DNA of 64,000 nucleotides from CAVPDA01 sp963702495 (GCA_963702495.1 CAVPDA010000012.1:1-64000), one strand, 5' to 3'. Positions 42,690-52,611 are shown, counted from the first letter of the stretch. The notes: generated by a model from the letters alone, not told the origin. Numbers and translations are program-made.

Positions 42690-44862
42690 TTATTGCTGGT
42701 TGATGATGGCCGTGTTGCCCATGCCGATCTGGCTGATCGTCGCACCGTGACCACTGTTGGCCTGGGTGATGCTCGCGAGGTTGCGCGACGCCATATCCAG
42801 GCCCGTGCCCGACTGCAGCACCGTGGCTACGTTGCCAGAGCCCGACTGGAGAATGTTGCCCTCGTTCCAGGTTCCCTCTGGACGGTGAGGCGATCTGGCC
42901 CAATCCGCTCTGGGTGATCGAGGAGGTCATGTCGCTGCCGCGACCTGTGCGGCCAGTGCAAAGCTGCCATTGGAGGCAACGGTGCCACCCTGCAGGATGG
43001 TCACCGAACTGTTGGACACGAAGACCCTGTTCCACGCCGGCGATGTTGTCTGCCCACCTGCTCCACCGTCGCGCTGGTCAGCCCCGGGCCGGTGCCGTAC
43101 TGGAAGACCGTGGCATCGTTGTGATCGCCGCCGCGCTGGGTGATCGTCGCCAGCGCATCCTGGGTGCCGACGGGAGGAATGCGGCCGTCGCTGCCCTGGG
43201 ACACCGCCACGTTGTTGAAGGAGCGGTTCTGGGTCACGTCCACGGTGCTGTTGTACAGCGGACAACTGCTCCACGGCGGCCAGATGTTGTCGGTGCCGTT
43301 GTTCTGCGCCACCCTCACGGTCACATTGCTGGAATCGGTCTGGGTCACGACGGCTTCGTGGCCGCCGCCCGGCGCCAGGCGCTCCTGCACCACCCGGGCC
43401 TAGCGTCCAGGGTGTTGGTCTGGCCGATGACGCCGAAGTTGCCGCCGTCACCGTTCTGCAGCAGGACCGCGTTGGTATTGGTGGTGGTGTCCTGCACGAT
43501 CACGCCCAGGTTGGCGTCGCCCGACTGGGTGATGGTGGCATCGGAATTGACGGTGTTGATCTGGCTGATGGTGGCCTGGTTGTCCAGGTCGGACTGGCTG
43601 ATGGTGGCGTTGCTGCGCTGCGCACCGTCCTGCGCGATGTCGGCGACGGTGCCTCCGCCGGGGCCTGTGCCCACCGTAGCGTCCTGGGTGATTGTGGCGT
43701 TGGAGCGGCTCGATCCGACCTGATCGATATTCGCTTGGGCGCCGTCGCCCGCCTGGGTGATGGTGGCGGTCACGCTCTGGGAGAGGGCCTGCGTGACCGT
43801 CGCCGTATTGCCCGTGCCGGTCTGGAGAACGGACGCGGAGGTGGCGGCGGCAGCGGGGCCGGCCTTGGATACGCCGCCCTGCAGCACGGTGGCGTTGTTG
43901 TCGGCATTGAATTGGCCGACCGTGGCCTCGGCTTGGTCGGAGTTCAGGTCCTGGATGACGAGAGCCTGATGGCCGGAGCCGGACTGGCCCACCGTGGCGA
44001 GGTTGTCGGTTCCGTCCTGGAGCACGTTGGCGCCCGAGCCGGTGGCGCCCTGGAACACGGTGGCCTGGTTGCCGGACTGGAACTGGGTCACGCTGGCGCT
44101 GACGCCGGTCGAGCCGACCTGCCCCACGTCCGCCAAGTTGCCGGACCCGGTCTGGCTGACAAGGGCATCGCTCGTGGCCGAATCGGCCTGGTTGACGAAG
44201 GCCTGGTTGTTGTCGCCCGTCTGCGTGACATCGGCCGAGACGCCCTGGGAAGTGCTCTGCGTGACGGCGGCCTCGTTGTTCGGGCCGACGTTCTGCGTGA
44301 TGGAAGCGGTGGTCGGTGTGCCGAGCCCGTCGGCGCCGACTGCGGTCTGCGTCACCGTCACGCTCTGCAACGTGCCCGTTTGCGTGATGTTCGCCCTCGT
44401 TCCCCCGGTGGCCCCGGACTGCGCGGCGGTCGCCGTGTTGGTGGTCCCATCCTGGCCGATCTGAACGAAGGCCGAGTCGGAGGCGCCGGTCTGGGTCGAA
44501 TCGGCCGTGTTGCCGCTGCCTTGCTGCACGATGTCGGTCTGCACCGCCGACGAATTGGACTGGCCGATCGTCGCGCTGTTGTTGTCCGCTGGCGTCCCGA
44601 TGAAACCCTGGGTCACGTTGGCGGTGGAAAAGCCGGTGACGTTGGTCTGGGTGATGCCCGCAGAGGCGGTGCCCGGATCGCCAACCTGGTTGTTGCTGCC
44701 GATCTGAATGACGCTGGCATTGGCGGTGGGCGCTGCGATCTGATCGATTCCGGCGTAGTTGCCTGAGCCATCTTGATCAATGTTCGCGTTCGACTGCGCC
44801 AGGGCGGAGCCGGCGAAGGCCAGGCTGACGGCCAGGGACAACACGGACAATTTGAATTTCAT
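42690..44862 (-). pseudogene. csgA: Giant curlin (CsgA-like major amyloid subunit), frameshifted
   Basis: The gene begins MKFKLS with a signal peptide (cleavage after ALAQ) and then a long run of curlin-type repeats. The motif is Q-x-G-x-x-N-x-A-x-x-x-Q and variants, such as QTGDNNQAFVNQ, QTGSGNLADVGQ and QDGTDNLATVGQ. The first uninterrupted frame is 505 residues with some 34 strand-level repeats. Further repeats continue in other frames down to NTAIINQQ, giving about 720 residues if joined, against about 150 for enteric CsgA. At least four frameshifts occur (near 43398, 43050, 42935 and 42875). The curlin sense is kept throughout, which argues against old decay. It follows csgB by 59 bp. 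Confidence 0.85.
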
Positions 44863-44921
44863 GACACTCTCTCCTATTTGATGAGACAAGGGCACCGATA
44901 AACCCGGGTGGACGGCAACGC

Positions 44922-45494
44922 CTAGAACTGGCTCACCCGGGCAATATTGCCGTCGCCGAACTGCTGGACGACGACGCTGAATCCGACTCCTGCCTGCTGC
45001 ACATCCGCACTGTTGCGGTTGCCGATCTGTTCGATCAGCGCGCTGTTGAGCGCACCGTTCTGCACTACGTTGGCCACGTTGCCGATGCCCGACTGCGTCA
45101 GGCTGATCAGGTTATCGCTGCCGATCTGGTCCAGCGGGCCTGGTTCAGGTCGCCGCTCTGGGAGGCGGTGACGCGGTTGAGGGCGTCGAGTTGGCGCAGG
45201 GTGAGCTGGTTGCCGATGCCGCTCTGCAGGATGTCGGCGAACTGGCGCGCACCGCCCTGGCTGAGGTCGGCGCGTGTTGTCGTTGCCGATCTGGCTGAGG
45301 GCCGCGGTGTGCGTCGTCGCCGCCAGCGATCTCGGGCGGCGGCAGCTCGCTCGGGGCAAGGTCCGCCGGCGCCGCCGGCGCCGCCTGCGCCCAGGCGCCA
45401 GCAGCGGCAGCCAGAGCACGGCCGCGAGCACTGCGCGCAAGCCCCGATGCGCCTGCCGCAGGGCGCCCACCGCCGATCCGTTGCGCAAGCTCAT
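44922..45494 (-). pseudogene. csgB: CsgB-like curlin nucleator, frameshifted
   Basis: The gene encodes a signal peptide start (VLAAVLWLPLLA) and a C-terminal block of curlin repeats (DQIGSDNLISLTQSG, NGALNSALIEQIGNRNSADVQQAG, VVQQFGDGNIARVSQF). The middle is readable only in other frames (AQAAPAAPADLAPSELPPPE, ADLSQGGARQFADILQSG, NQLTLRQLDALNRVTASQSG). At least three indels are needed. CsgB is the surface-attached minor curlin that nucleates CsgA fibres, and its place between csgG and the large csgA supports the call. The start ATG lies four bases after the csgG stop. Confidence 0.8.
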
Positions 45495-45498
45495 CTCA

Positions 45499-46407
45499 TC
45501 ACCCCCGTCCTGTCCGACGGCCCGGGCTTCCGTTTCGCTGAGCTCGGAACCGTAGTCGTTCAGCTCGCGCAGATAGCCCTGAATGACGGGCGAATTCCAT
45601 TGGCTTCTCGTCCTTGAGCGCCCAGGCGCGGTCCTTCAGACCCTGCACGATGAGGTGGACCACGCCGGCCTCGATCGCCTCCTTCACGCACAACTGGGCC
45701 GGTTCGTTGCGGGTGTAGCCCAGTTCCAGTTCCAGCAGCTTCTTGAAGCTGACGAACTGGAACACGCCGGTACTCAACTGGTGGGAGTAGATGGTCTTGT
45801 TGGTGGACACACTGTTGAGGATCTGGCCGGTGCGGATGTCCACCGTGCGCAGATTCACCGTCACCTGGTCGACCCGGTACTGGGTGGACACGCCGATGCC
45901 GAGATAGCGCGCGCCGGCACCCCCGGTGCGGACATTCGACTCGTAGGCGAGGATGCCGCCCTCGATGATCACGGTGGCCGGCATGAGCGCCGGCACCTGC
46001 ACCACGGATTTGTCCTGCGGCGTTTCGAGGGCGCGGATGATCTTGCGCTCGGTGAGCAGGTTCTGCAGGTTCTCGCGCTCCACCGGGATGAACCAGCTCG
46101 AATCGCGCAGGGCTTTCACCAGCATGGAGGCGGCGCCCTGGGTCACCGCGGTGGAGAAGGAACTGTCGGGCGAAGGCTTGTATTGGCCGGTCTGATCGCG
46201 GAAGCCGTAAACGCCGACGACGATCTTGCCCTTGGGCTCCGGCAGGTGCAGCAGGTCGCGGGTGCTCTTGGAAGCGGGGGTGAGCTGCGCCGGACCGCTC
46301 AGCTCGGACGGCGGATGATTGGCGCATCCGGCCAGGGCGAGCACGCCCAGCGCCAGCGCCAGCGCCGCCACGAGTCTGCCCTCCACGCTCGTCGCGACCG
46401 TGCTCAT
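45499..46407 (-). CDS. csgG: Curli secretion channel CsgG (3' end frameshifted)
   Basis: CsgG forms the nonameric outer-membrane lipoprotein pore that exports curlins. The 302-residue frame starts with a lipoprotein signal ending in LALAGC. It has IVVGVYGFRDQTGQY, ERENLQNLLTERKIIRA, GARYLGIGVSTQYRVDQVTVNLRTVD and the C-terminal KEAIEAGVVHLIVQGLKDRAW, all typical. After KPMEF the frame turns into Arg-rich text. The neighbouring frame continues sensibly (SPVIQGYLRELNDYGSELSE), so one indel near 45600 and another near the final G-run are likely. The start overlaps the csgF stop as ATGA. Confidence 0.9.
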   Translation of the reverse strand: MSTVATSVEGRLVAALALALGVLALAGCANHPPSELSGPAQLTPASKSTRDLLHLPEPKGKIVVGVYGFRDQTGQYKPSPDSSFSTAVTQGAASMLVKALRDSSWFIPVERENLQNLLTERKIIRALETPQDKSVVQVPALMPATVIIEGGILAYESNVRTGGAGARYLGIGVSTQYRVDQVTVNLRTVDIRTGQILNSVSTNKTIYSHQLSTGVFQFVSFKKLLELELGYTRNEPAQLCVKEAIEAGVVHLIVQGLKDRAWALKDEKPMEFARHSGLSARAERLRFRAQRNGSPGRRTGRG

Positions 46408-46839
46408 TGATTCACCTGGAATACCGTGGACTGCCCGGTCAACAGATCGGTCGTCGTGATTTGCAGGACTCCGGCCCCCAGCGGAACGATGTTGATCTCG
46501 AAGTCTTCGGTCTTGAACGAACCGGGCACGATCTCGTTATTGACCACCAGTTGACCTGAAGCCGCCGAAGCCAGCCGGCTCAGGATGGAGCGCTGCAAGC
46601 GTCTCGTTGAACTGCTGCAGCGACGAGTTCTTGCTCGACTAGCGCCGCATCGGGATCCTTCTTGTTGTTCTGAGCCTGGGCGTTGTTGAGCAGCACCGGT
46701 CCGTTGAGGGGGTTGCCGCCGAACACCGGATTCACCGGCGTATAGATGAGTTCGGTGGCCGCGGCCGGAAGCGCGCCAAGGCAGGCCGTCATCAGGGTGA
46801 AGGCGAGCAGCGCGGCGGGGCGCAGGGCAGCTGGCGCAT
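46404..46839 (-). pseudogene. csgF: Curli assembly protein CsgF, frameshifted
   Basis: CsgF is a periplasmic/surface accessory that caps the CsgG pore and helps CsgB attach. Its parts are spread over frames. A signal sequence (ALLAFTLMTACLGALPAAA) is followed by ELIYTPVNPVFGGNPLNG, the CsgF hallmark. Then come SSKNSSLQQFNETLQRS in another frame, and ILSRLASAASGQLV to the end in a third. About three single-base indels would restore one protein of roughly 140 residues. An AGGAG ribosome site lies eight bases before the chosen ATG, which is 12 bases after csgE. Confidence 0.82.
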
Positions 46840-46851
46840 CGTCTCGTTCTC

Positions 46852-47301
46852 CTAGATTTCGTCCGGACCGACGTCGGGTTCCCGGATCAGCAGGCGCTGG
46901 ATGTCGGCCTCGACCACGTTCTGGTAGGCCCGTCCGCCGCCTGCTCGCTGATGGACTTGATGTCGGCGCGTCCGGGCGAGACGAAGATCTGGAATATCTT
47001 GCGATTGGCATACTCGATCCAGATCAGGCTGCCCCAACGCGCCGACGGCCGCTCGTGGATGGCGATACGAATAGCGGTCGGCGCGTTCCTTGTCCGACCA
47101 GTGCGTCACGAATTCGCGATAGAAACCCTGGCCGGTGAACGAGACGGTCTGATTGGTGACGACGCCAGCGTAGATTTCCTGCAGAAATCTCGGCTCGCGC
47201 CGGTCGCCGCCGTTCAGTTTTTCCGCCCCCTGGGTGGGAGCCTGGGCGGAGAGGACTATGACAGCAAAAACCATCCCCCACCGCAGTTGCCACCGGTTCA
47301 C
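46852..47301 (-). pseudogene. csgE: Curli assembly protein CsgE, frameshifted in the middle
   Basis: CsgE is the periplasmic specificity factor that gates the CsgG channel. The N-terminus (residues 1-76) has a signal peptide (VFAVIVLSAQA) and the CsgE pattern EIYAGVVTNQTVSFTGQGFYREFVTHWSDKE, split here across residues ~42-72. The centre is sensible only in another frame (ARWGSLIWIEYANRKIFQIFVSP). The C-terminus (AYQNVVEADIQRLL) returns to the first frame. Two compensating indels explain this. It is the first gene of the operon; no csgD regulator is present nearby. Confidence 0.8.
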
Positions 47302-47984
47302 TGACGAGCCCTCTTGTCATGCCACTGTTATTGACACGATGCCGGAGCTTGTTGCTCCCCGGCCTCTTCGCCCTGCCAACCGGCGCGAGGCACTTTTACA
47401 TGCGTGCGACGAGTCTCTTTGAGGGAGACGCCGGGGACCATCATGCTGGCACGGCCCGTCGGCGGGAAGGTTCTGCGGCAACGTGTGGCGGGAGCCCCCG
47501 GTGCCCGACCTTCCGTCCTGATTCTTCTTGTTCCTGAGCGAGACGTTATCCCCGCTTCGCCGCCTGTGTATGCAACGCGCGTGCCAGGCCGTTGCGGCCG
47601 GGCGTGCGGACGCGCGTCACCGCTTCGGCAGGCTACCGCCAGATCCGCCGTGGCGGGGCTTTAAGCGAGATGTAGGATATTTATCGAAGGCATCCTGACC
47701 GCTTCCCGGCGCGACTCGGGCGGCTCGCGCCGTTGCCTAGACCGGGCGGTTTTTTGCGGAAAATTCCCAACCCATTGGGGTTGGGGTGGGGAACCCAGCG
47801 GTGAGACCCCCAAGTATGGGGAATAAATCCGTGACTTATTCCACGGAATTTCGCGCGCTCGCTGCGACGACCCGATACCGCGCCCACGTCCGCCGCGGAG
47901 CGCAGGAGGCGCGCGGCGGCGCTATAATCGACGCCCTGCGCGGCCGTTGGCCGCGGCATGAACCGACACGGCAGCAGCGCCCGC
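47302..47984. other. Divergent intergenic region between csgE and purC with stacked palindromes
   Basis: No convincing gene is seen in these 683 bp. Palindromes cluster near 47767-47847: CCCAACCC-ATT-GGGGTTGGG, CCCC-N7-GGGG around 47806-47821, and TCCGTG-N8-CACGGA (47828-47847). A perfect TATAAT at 47923-47928 lies 57 bp before purC and is a good -10 candidate, though no clear -35 was found. The palindromes may be operators for the curli operon or purC. Confidence 0.45.
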
Positions 47985-48875
47985 ATGGACACCCTATTCG
48001 AATCCCGCATCCGGACCCTTCCTCTGCTCGGCCGCGGCAAGGTACGCGACATCTACGCCGTGGACGACCGGCATCTGCTGATCGTCACCACCGATCGGCT
48101 TTCCGCCTTCGACGTCATCCTTCCCGACCCGATACCGGACAAGGGGCGGGTGCTCACGGCGGTCTCCAACTTCTGGTTCGCGACGCTCGCCCACGTCATT
48201 CCCAATCATCTGTCCGGGATCGACGCCGTGTCCGTGGTGCAGGGCGAGGATGAGCGCGCCGAGGTACGCGGGCGCGCCGTCGTGGTGCGGCGGCTCAAGC
48301 CGCTGCCGATCGAGGCGGTGGTGCGCGGCTATCTCATCGGCTCGGGCTGGAAGGACTACTGCGGGAGCGGCGAAGTGTGCGGCATCGCATTGCCGCCCGG
48401 ACTGCAGCAGGCGAGCCGGCTGCCGCAGCCGCTGTTCACGCCGGCGACCAAGGCCGAAGCCGGTTCCCATGACGAGAATATCCGCTTCGCCCAGGTCGAA
48501 AGCATGATCGGCGCCGGCCTCGCGGCCCGGGTGCGGGAGGTGGCGCTGCGCCTCTACACCGAGGCGGCGAAGTACGCCAGGGGCCGCGGCATCATCGTTG
48601 CCGATACCAAGTTCGAGTTCGGCCTCGACGAGGCGGGAGGGCTGTTCCTGATCGACGAGGCGCTGACGCCGGATTCCTCGCGCTTCTGGCCCGCCGACCA
48701 GTACCGGGAGGGCAGCAGCCCACCGTCCTTCGACAAGCAGTTCGTGCGCGACTATCTCGAGACGCTGGACTGGAACAAGCGGGCGCCGGGGCCGCACCTG
48801 CCGCCCGAGATCATCGCCAGGACCAGCGACAAGTACCGCGAGGCGCTGGCCCGCCTCACCGCCGCCAGCCCGTGA
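47985..48875 (+). CDS. purC: SAICAR synthase PurC
   Basis: PurC joins CAIR and aspartate to form SAICAR in purine synthesis. The 296-residue product has LLGRGKVRDIYAV near the start, DRLSAFDVILPDPIP, RGYLIGSGWKDY and DTKFEFGLDEAGGLFLIDEALTPDSSRFW near residues 205-240. The length is the long proteobacterial form. I chose the ATG before DTLFESRIRTLPLLG since relatives begin there, not the in-frame ATG at 47958. Confidence 0.96.
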   Translation: MDTLFESRIRTLPLLGRGKVRDIYAVDDRHLLIVTTDRLSAFDVILPDPIPDKGRVLTAVSNFWFATLAHVIPNHLSGIDAVSVVQGEDERAEVRGRAVVVRRLKPLPIEAVVRGYLIGSGWKDYCGSGEVCGIALPPGLQQASRLPQPLFTPATKAEAGSHDENIRFAQVESMIGAGLAARVREVALRLYTEAAKYARGRGIIVADTKFEFGLDEAGGLFLIDEALTPDSSRFWPADQYREGSSPPSFDKQFVRDYLETLDWNKRAPGPHLPPEIIARTSDKYREALARLTAASP

Positions 48876-48949
48876 CGCCATCGCGCCGGGCGAACTCCGG
48901 GCGGCAAGCGGCGCTCTAAGCCTGGCATTGCCATTTCAAGGAGAGCGCC

Positions 48950-49726
48950 ATGGAAGGTCGCATCGACTCCTCGTCGCATCACTTTCGCTTGCCGGAGGTG
49001 GCGCGCGTTCCCATCGCACGACCCCTGCGCTGGCTGCGGCTCGCCTGGCAGGATGTTCGCTACAGCCCGGTGGAGAGCATCGCCTACGGCCTGTTTTTCA
49101 CGGCGGTGGGCTGGCTGATCCTGACCTACGCCGCCGACAAGCCCTACCTGTTCACGTTCGCCGTCTCCGGGTTCTTCCTGCTCGCTCCCCTGCTGGTATC
49201 GGGACTGTACGAGATCAGCCGGCGCCGCGACCAGGGGCTGCCCCAGACCCTGATCGCCGATTCCCTCGCCGGCTACCGCCGCAACGGCCAGTCGCTGTTC
49301 CACATGGGCGTGCTGCTGGCGGTCATCGCCATCGGCTGGGAGCGCATCTCGGCGATCCTGTTCGCCCTGCTTTATGGCGGCGCGACGCCGGACCTGTCGC
49401 AGTTCGTGCAGGACATCTTCCTGTCCGGCGATTACCTGCGCTTCGTCATCGCCTGGACGCTGCTCGGCGCTGCGCTCGCCGCTGTCGTGTTCGCCATCAC
49501 CGCGGTCTCGATCCCGATGATGGTGGACCGCGACGTCAACCTGGTCACCGCGATGATGACGAGTCTGCGCGCCGTCGCCGCCAACCTGCTGCCGATGATC
49601 CTGTGGGCGGCGATTCTGTTCGCGCTGACGGTGGTCGGCTTCGCCACCTGGCTGTTCGGCCTGATCGTGATCCTGCCCCTGCTCGGCCACGCCACCTGGC
49701 ACTGCTACAAGGACATGGTGCAATGA
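48950..49726 (+). CDS. DUF2189-type integral membrane protein
   Basis: The 258-residue protein is an inner-membrane protein with about six hydrophobic helices (for example AYGLFFTAVGWLILTYA, LFTFAVSGFFLLAPLLVSG, GVLLAVIAIGWERISAIL and the final FATWLFGLIVILPLLGHA). It matches the DUF2189 pattern: a P-I-A-R-P-L-R-W-L N-terminal approach, YSPVESIAYG, and ETSRR-like polar loops. Function is unknown. An AAGGAGAG ribosome site lies upstream. Confidence 0.8.
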   Translation: MEGRIDSSSHHFRLPEVARVPIARPLRWLRLAWQDVRYSPVESIAYGLFFTAVGWLILTYAADKPYLFTFAVSGFFLLAPLLVSGLYEISRRRDQGLPQTLIADSLAGYRRNGQSLFHMGVLLAVIAIGWERISAILFALLYGGATPDLSQFVQDIFLSGDYLRFVIAWTLLGAALAAVVFAITAVSIPMMVDRDVNLVTAMMTSLRAVAANLLPMILWAAILFALTVVGFATWLFGLIVILPLLGHATWHCYKDMVQ

Positions 49727-49849
49727 CGGATACGCGGGCGCGGGCGCAGGCCTTGGCGCGCCGCGTGCGACCCGGCTGTCTGAGGCGGAATTGAAAATGT
49801 CGCGGACAGCCCCAATAAGAAGCGTTCTGACCAACCGATCACGAGAGAT

Positions 49850-51931
49850 ATGAATCCCTTGCTCGACTTCTCCGGCTTGCCGCGCTTCGATGCGATCCGG
49901 CCGGAACACGTGAAACCAGCCATCACGAACCTGCTGGTCGAGAACCGCGCCCTGGTGGAAAGCCTCGGCGAGGAGGAGGTGCCGGCGACCTGGGACGGCT
50001 TCGTCGTGCCGCTCACCGACACCAACGAGCGCCTGTCGCGGGCCTGGGGCATCGTCGGTCATCTGCATGCGGTACAGGACGTCCCCGAATGGCGCGAAGC
50101 CTACAACGCCATGCTGCCCGAGGTGACGCGCTTCTACTCGGAACTGGGGCAGAACCTGAAGCTCTTCCGCAAGTTCAAGGCGATCAAGGCGAGCGCTGCC
50201 TACGCGGCTCTGGCGGCGGCGCAGAAGAGGATCATCGACAACGAGATCCGCGACTTCCGCCTGTCCGGCGCCGAACTGCCCGAGGACCAGAAGCCGCGCT
50301 TCCAGCAGATCCAGGAGGAACTGGCGGCGCTCGCCGCGAAATTCCAGGAAAACCTGCTCGATGCCACCAACGCCTTCGCCCGCCACGTCGAGGACGAGAC
50401 CGAGCTTGCCGGCATACCCGACGATGTGCGCCAGGCCGCCCGCGCCGCCGCGGAAAAGGAGGGGAAGCCGGGATGGAAATTCACCCTGCATGCGCCGTCC
50501 TATCTGCCGGTGACGCAATATGCCGATCGCCGCGAGTTGCGCGAGGCGATGTATCGCGCCTATGCCACCCGGGCGTCCGAGTTCGGCAACCCCGACTGGG
50601 ACAACTCCGCGCTCATCGGCAGGATCCTCGCGCTGCGTACGGAAGAGGCCCGCATGCTCGGCTTCCGGAACTTCGCCGAAGTATCGCTGGTGCCCAAGAT
50701 GGCGGAGACGCCGGAGCAGGTTCTGACGTTCCTGCGCGAACTGGGGGCGAAGGCGCGGCCCTTCGCGGAGAAGGACTCTGTGCAGTTGAAGGATTTCGCC
50801 CGCAGCGAGCTCGGCCTGGACAAGCTCGAATCCTGGGATGTCGCCTACGCCTCGGAGAAGCTGCGGCAGCGGCGCTATGCCTTCTCGGAGCAGGAAGTGA
50901 AGCAGTACTTGCCCGAGCCCAAGGTGCTGGCGGGCCTGTTCCGCGTCATCGAGACCCTCTACGGCGTGACGCTCGAGCAGGATCGGGCGCCGGCCTGGCA
51001 CGAGGATGTGCGCTTCTTCCGCATCCTCAGGAACGGCCGCCTCGTGGGCCAGTTCTACCTCGACCTCTACGCCCGCGACACCAAGCGCGGCGGCGCCTGG
51101 ATGGACGAGGCGATCACCCGCCGCCGCATCCAGAAGGAAGGCAATGCGGCCATCCAGACCCCGGTCGCCTACCTCAACTGCAACTTCTCCGCCCCCGTCG
51201 GCGAGAGGGGCGGGCAGAAGCGGCCGGCCCTGTTTACCCATGACGAAGTCATCACCTTGTTCCACGAGTGCGGCCATGGCCTGCACCATCTGCTGTCCCA
51301 GGTGGACGAGCTGGCGGTGTCCGGCATCCATGGCGTGGAGTGGGACGCGGTCGAGCTGCCCTCGCAGTTCATGGAAAACTTCTGCTGGGAGTGGGACGTG
51401 CTGCGCGAGATGACGCAGCATGTCGACACCGGCGCCGCGCTGCCGCGCGAGCTGTTCGACAAGATGCTGGCGGCGAAGAACTTCCAGAGCGGTCTGCAGA
51501 CCCTGCGCCAGATCGAGTTCTCCCTCTTCGACCTGCGCCTGCATCACGACTTCGACGCCACGCGCGATGCCGCCGGTGCCGCTGCCGTGCTCCGGCTGCT
51601 GGAGCAAGTGCGCGACGAGGTCGCGGTGATGCGGCCGCCGGAATGGAACCGCTTTCCCCACGGCTTTTCCCACATCTTCGCCGGCGGCTATGCGGCGGGC
51701 TACTACAGCTACAAGTGGGCGGAGGTGCTGTCCTCCGACGCCTACGACCTGTTCGAGGAAAGCGGCAAGCACGCCGGTACCGTGCTCGACCCGGCCACCG
51801 GCGAGCGCTTCTGGCGCGAGATCCTCGCGGTCGGCGGCAGTCGTCCGGCGCTGGAGTCCTTCATGGCGTTCCGCGGCCGCGAACCGCGGGTCGATGCCCT
51901 GCTGCGCCACAATGGTATGATTGTGGCGTAG
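49850..51931 (+). CDS. prlC: Oligopeptidase A (M3 family)
   Basis: PrlC is a zinc metallo-oligopeptidase of the cytosol that degrades short peptides, including cleaved signal peptides. The 693-residue product is full length with the zinc motif FHECGHGLHHLL (HExxH variant HECGH; the glutamate is retained) and the downstream VEWDAVELPSQFMENF holding the third zinc ligand. The C-terminal YYSYKWAEVLSSDAYDLFE is typical of M3 peptidases. No frameshift was seen. Confidence 0.96.
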   Translation: MNPLLDFSGLPRFDAIRPEHVKPAITNLLVENRALVESLGEEEVPATWDGFVVPLTDTNERLSRAWGIVGHLHAVQDVPEWREAYNAMLPEVTRFYSELGQNLKLFRKFKAIKASAAYAALAAAQKRIIDNEIRDFRLSGAELPEDQKPRFQQIQEELAALAAKFQENLLDATNAFARHVEDETELAGIPDDVRQAARAAAEKEGKPGWKFTLHAPSYLPVTQYADRRELREAMYRAYATRASEFGNPDWDNSALIGRILALRTEEARMLGFRNFAEVSLVPKMAETPEQVLTFLRELGAKARPFAEKDSVQLKDFARSELGLDKLESWDVAYASEKLRQRRYAFSEQEVKQYLPEPKVLAGLFRVIETLYGVTLEQDRAPAWHEDVRFFRILRNGRLVGQFYLDLYARDTKRGGAWMDEAITRRRIQKEGNAAIQTPVAYLNCNFSAPVGERGGQKRPALFTHDEVITLFHECGHGLHHLLSQVDELAVSGIHGVEWDAVELPSQFMENFCWEWDVLREMTQHVDTGAALPRELFDKMLAAKNFQSGLQTLRQIEFSLFDLRLHHDFDATRDAAGAAAVLRLLEQVRDEVAVMRPPEWNRFPHGFSHIFAGGYAAGYYSYKWAEVLSSDAYDLFEESGKHAGTVLDPATGERFWREILAVGGSRPALESFMAFRGREPRVDALLRHNGMIVA

Positions 51932-51949
51932 ATTTCGCGGGAGCGGACC

Positions 51950-52477
51950 ATGGCACTTCGACACGCGGCGCTCGTGATGCTCGCCTTCGCCACGGCGGCT
52001 TCGGCGCAGACCGTGTATCGCTGGCTGGACAAGGATGGCCGCGTGCATTACGCCGACCAGTCGCCGCCGCAGGACGCCAAGCAGGTGCAGGAAAAGCGCC
52101 TCGGCAGCGCCAACTTCATCGAAACCGGCGGTGCCACCTACGCCATGGTCCGGGCCCAGCAGAATTTCCCGGTTACGCTGTACACGGGGCCGGACTGCAG
52201 CGCGGAGTGCAAGGCGGCACGCGAGTTTCTCGGCCGGCGCGGCGTGCCCTACGTCGAGGTGCAGATCAGCTCGGCGCCGGACGCGGCCCAATACCGGCAG
52301 GTCTTCGGTGGCGAGGAGATATTCGTTCCCGCGGTCACGGCCGGCGGCCAGAAACAGAAGGGCTTCGAAGACGCAGCCTGGACCCGACTGCTGGACGATG
52401 TCGGCTATCCGAAGGTGGCGCCGTCCGGCGCCACCGCAGCCGGGAGCCCAACCCGGCCCGCGGCGGGGGTGCGATGA
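51950..52477 (+). CDS. Exported DUF4124/glutaredoxin-domain protein
   Basis: The 175-residue protein has a signal peptide (LVMLAFATAASA), a DUF4124 domain (VYRWLDKDGRVHYADQSPP) and a glutaredoxin-like domain from about residue 70. The usual redox CxxC is replaced by GPDCSAECKAAREFL (CxxxC). It may be a periplasmic thiol protein, but function is unknown. It follows prlC by 18 bp and is probably cotranscribed. Confidence 0.82.
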   Translation: MALRHAALVMLAFATAASAQTVYRWLDKDGRVHYADQSPPQDAKQVQEKRLGSANFIETGGATYAMVRAQQNFPVTLYTGPDCSAECKAAREFLGRRGVPYVEVQISSAPDAAQYRQVFGGEEIFVPAVTAGGQKQKGFEDAAWTRLLDDVGYPKVAPSGATAAGSPTRPAAGVR

Positions 52478-52611
52478 AGCCGGCGGCCGGGTGGCCTGCA
52501 CCGGCGTTCGTTCGGAGCTGAACCGCTGGCCCTGCGAGGGCGGAACTGCGCCGGTGCCGCGATCGTATGCCCGGCTCACTCGCACGAGCGCTGACAAATA
52601 GGGGAGTCAAG

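Noticed and set aside
43735..44766. Open frame of about 340 codons on the plus strand opposite the curlin gene
   Set aside because: The repeated curlin codons create a repetitive antisense frame; no signal peptide, motif or ribosome site supports it.
42690..47301. Programmed ribosomal frameshifting as an explanation for the broken curli genes
   Set aside because: Many breaks occur in both directions without slippery heptamers or consistent downstream structures; errors or mutation are simpler.
47302..47664. Small plus-strand open frames after csgE
   Set aside because: They are 62-86 codons, Arg/Pro-rich, overlapping, without ribosome sites or recognisable features.
48752..52597. Open frame of about 1280 codons on the minus strand opposite purC, the membrane protein, prlC and the DUF4124 gene
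   Set aside because: It runs antisense through four clear genes and shows no motif; it is an artefact of high-GC codon bias.
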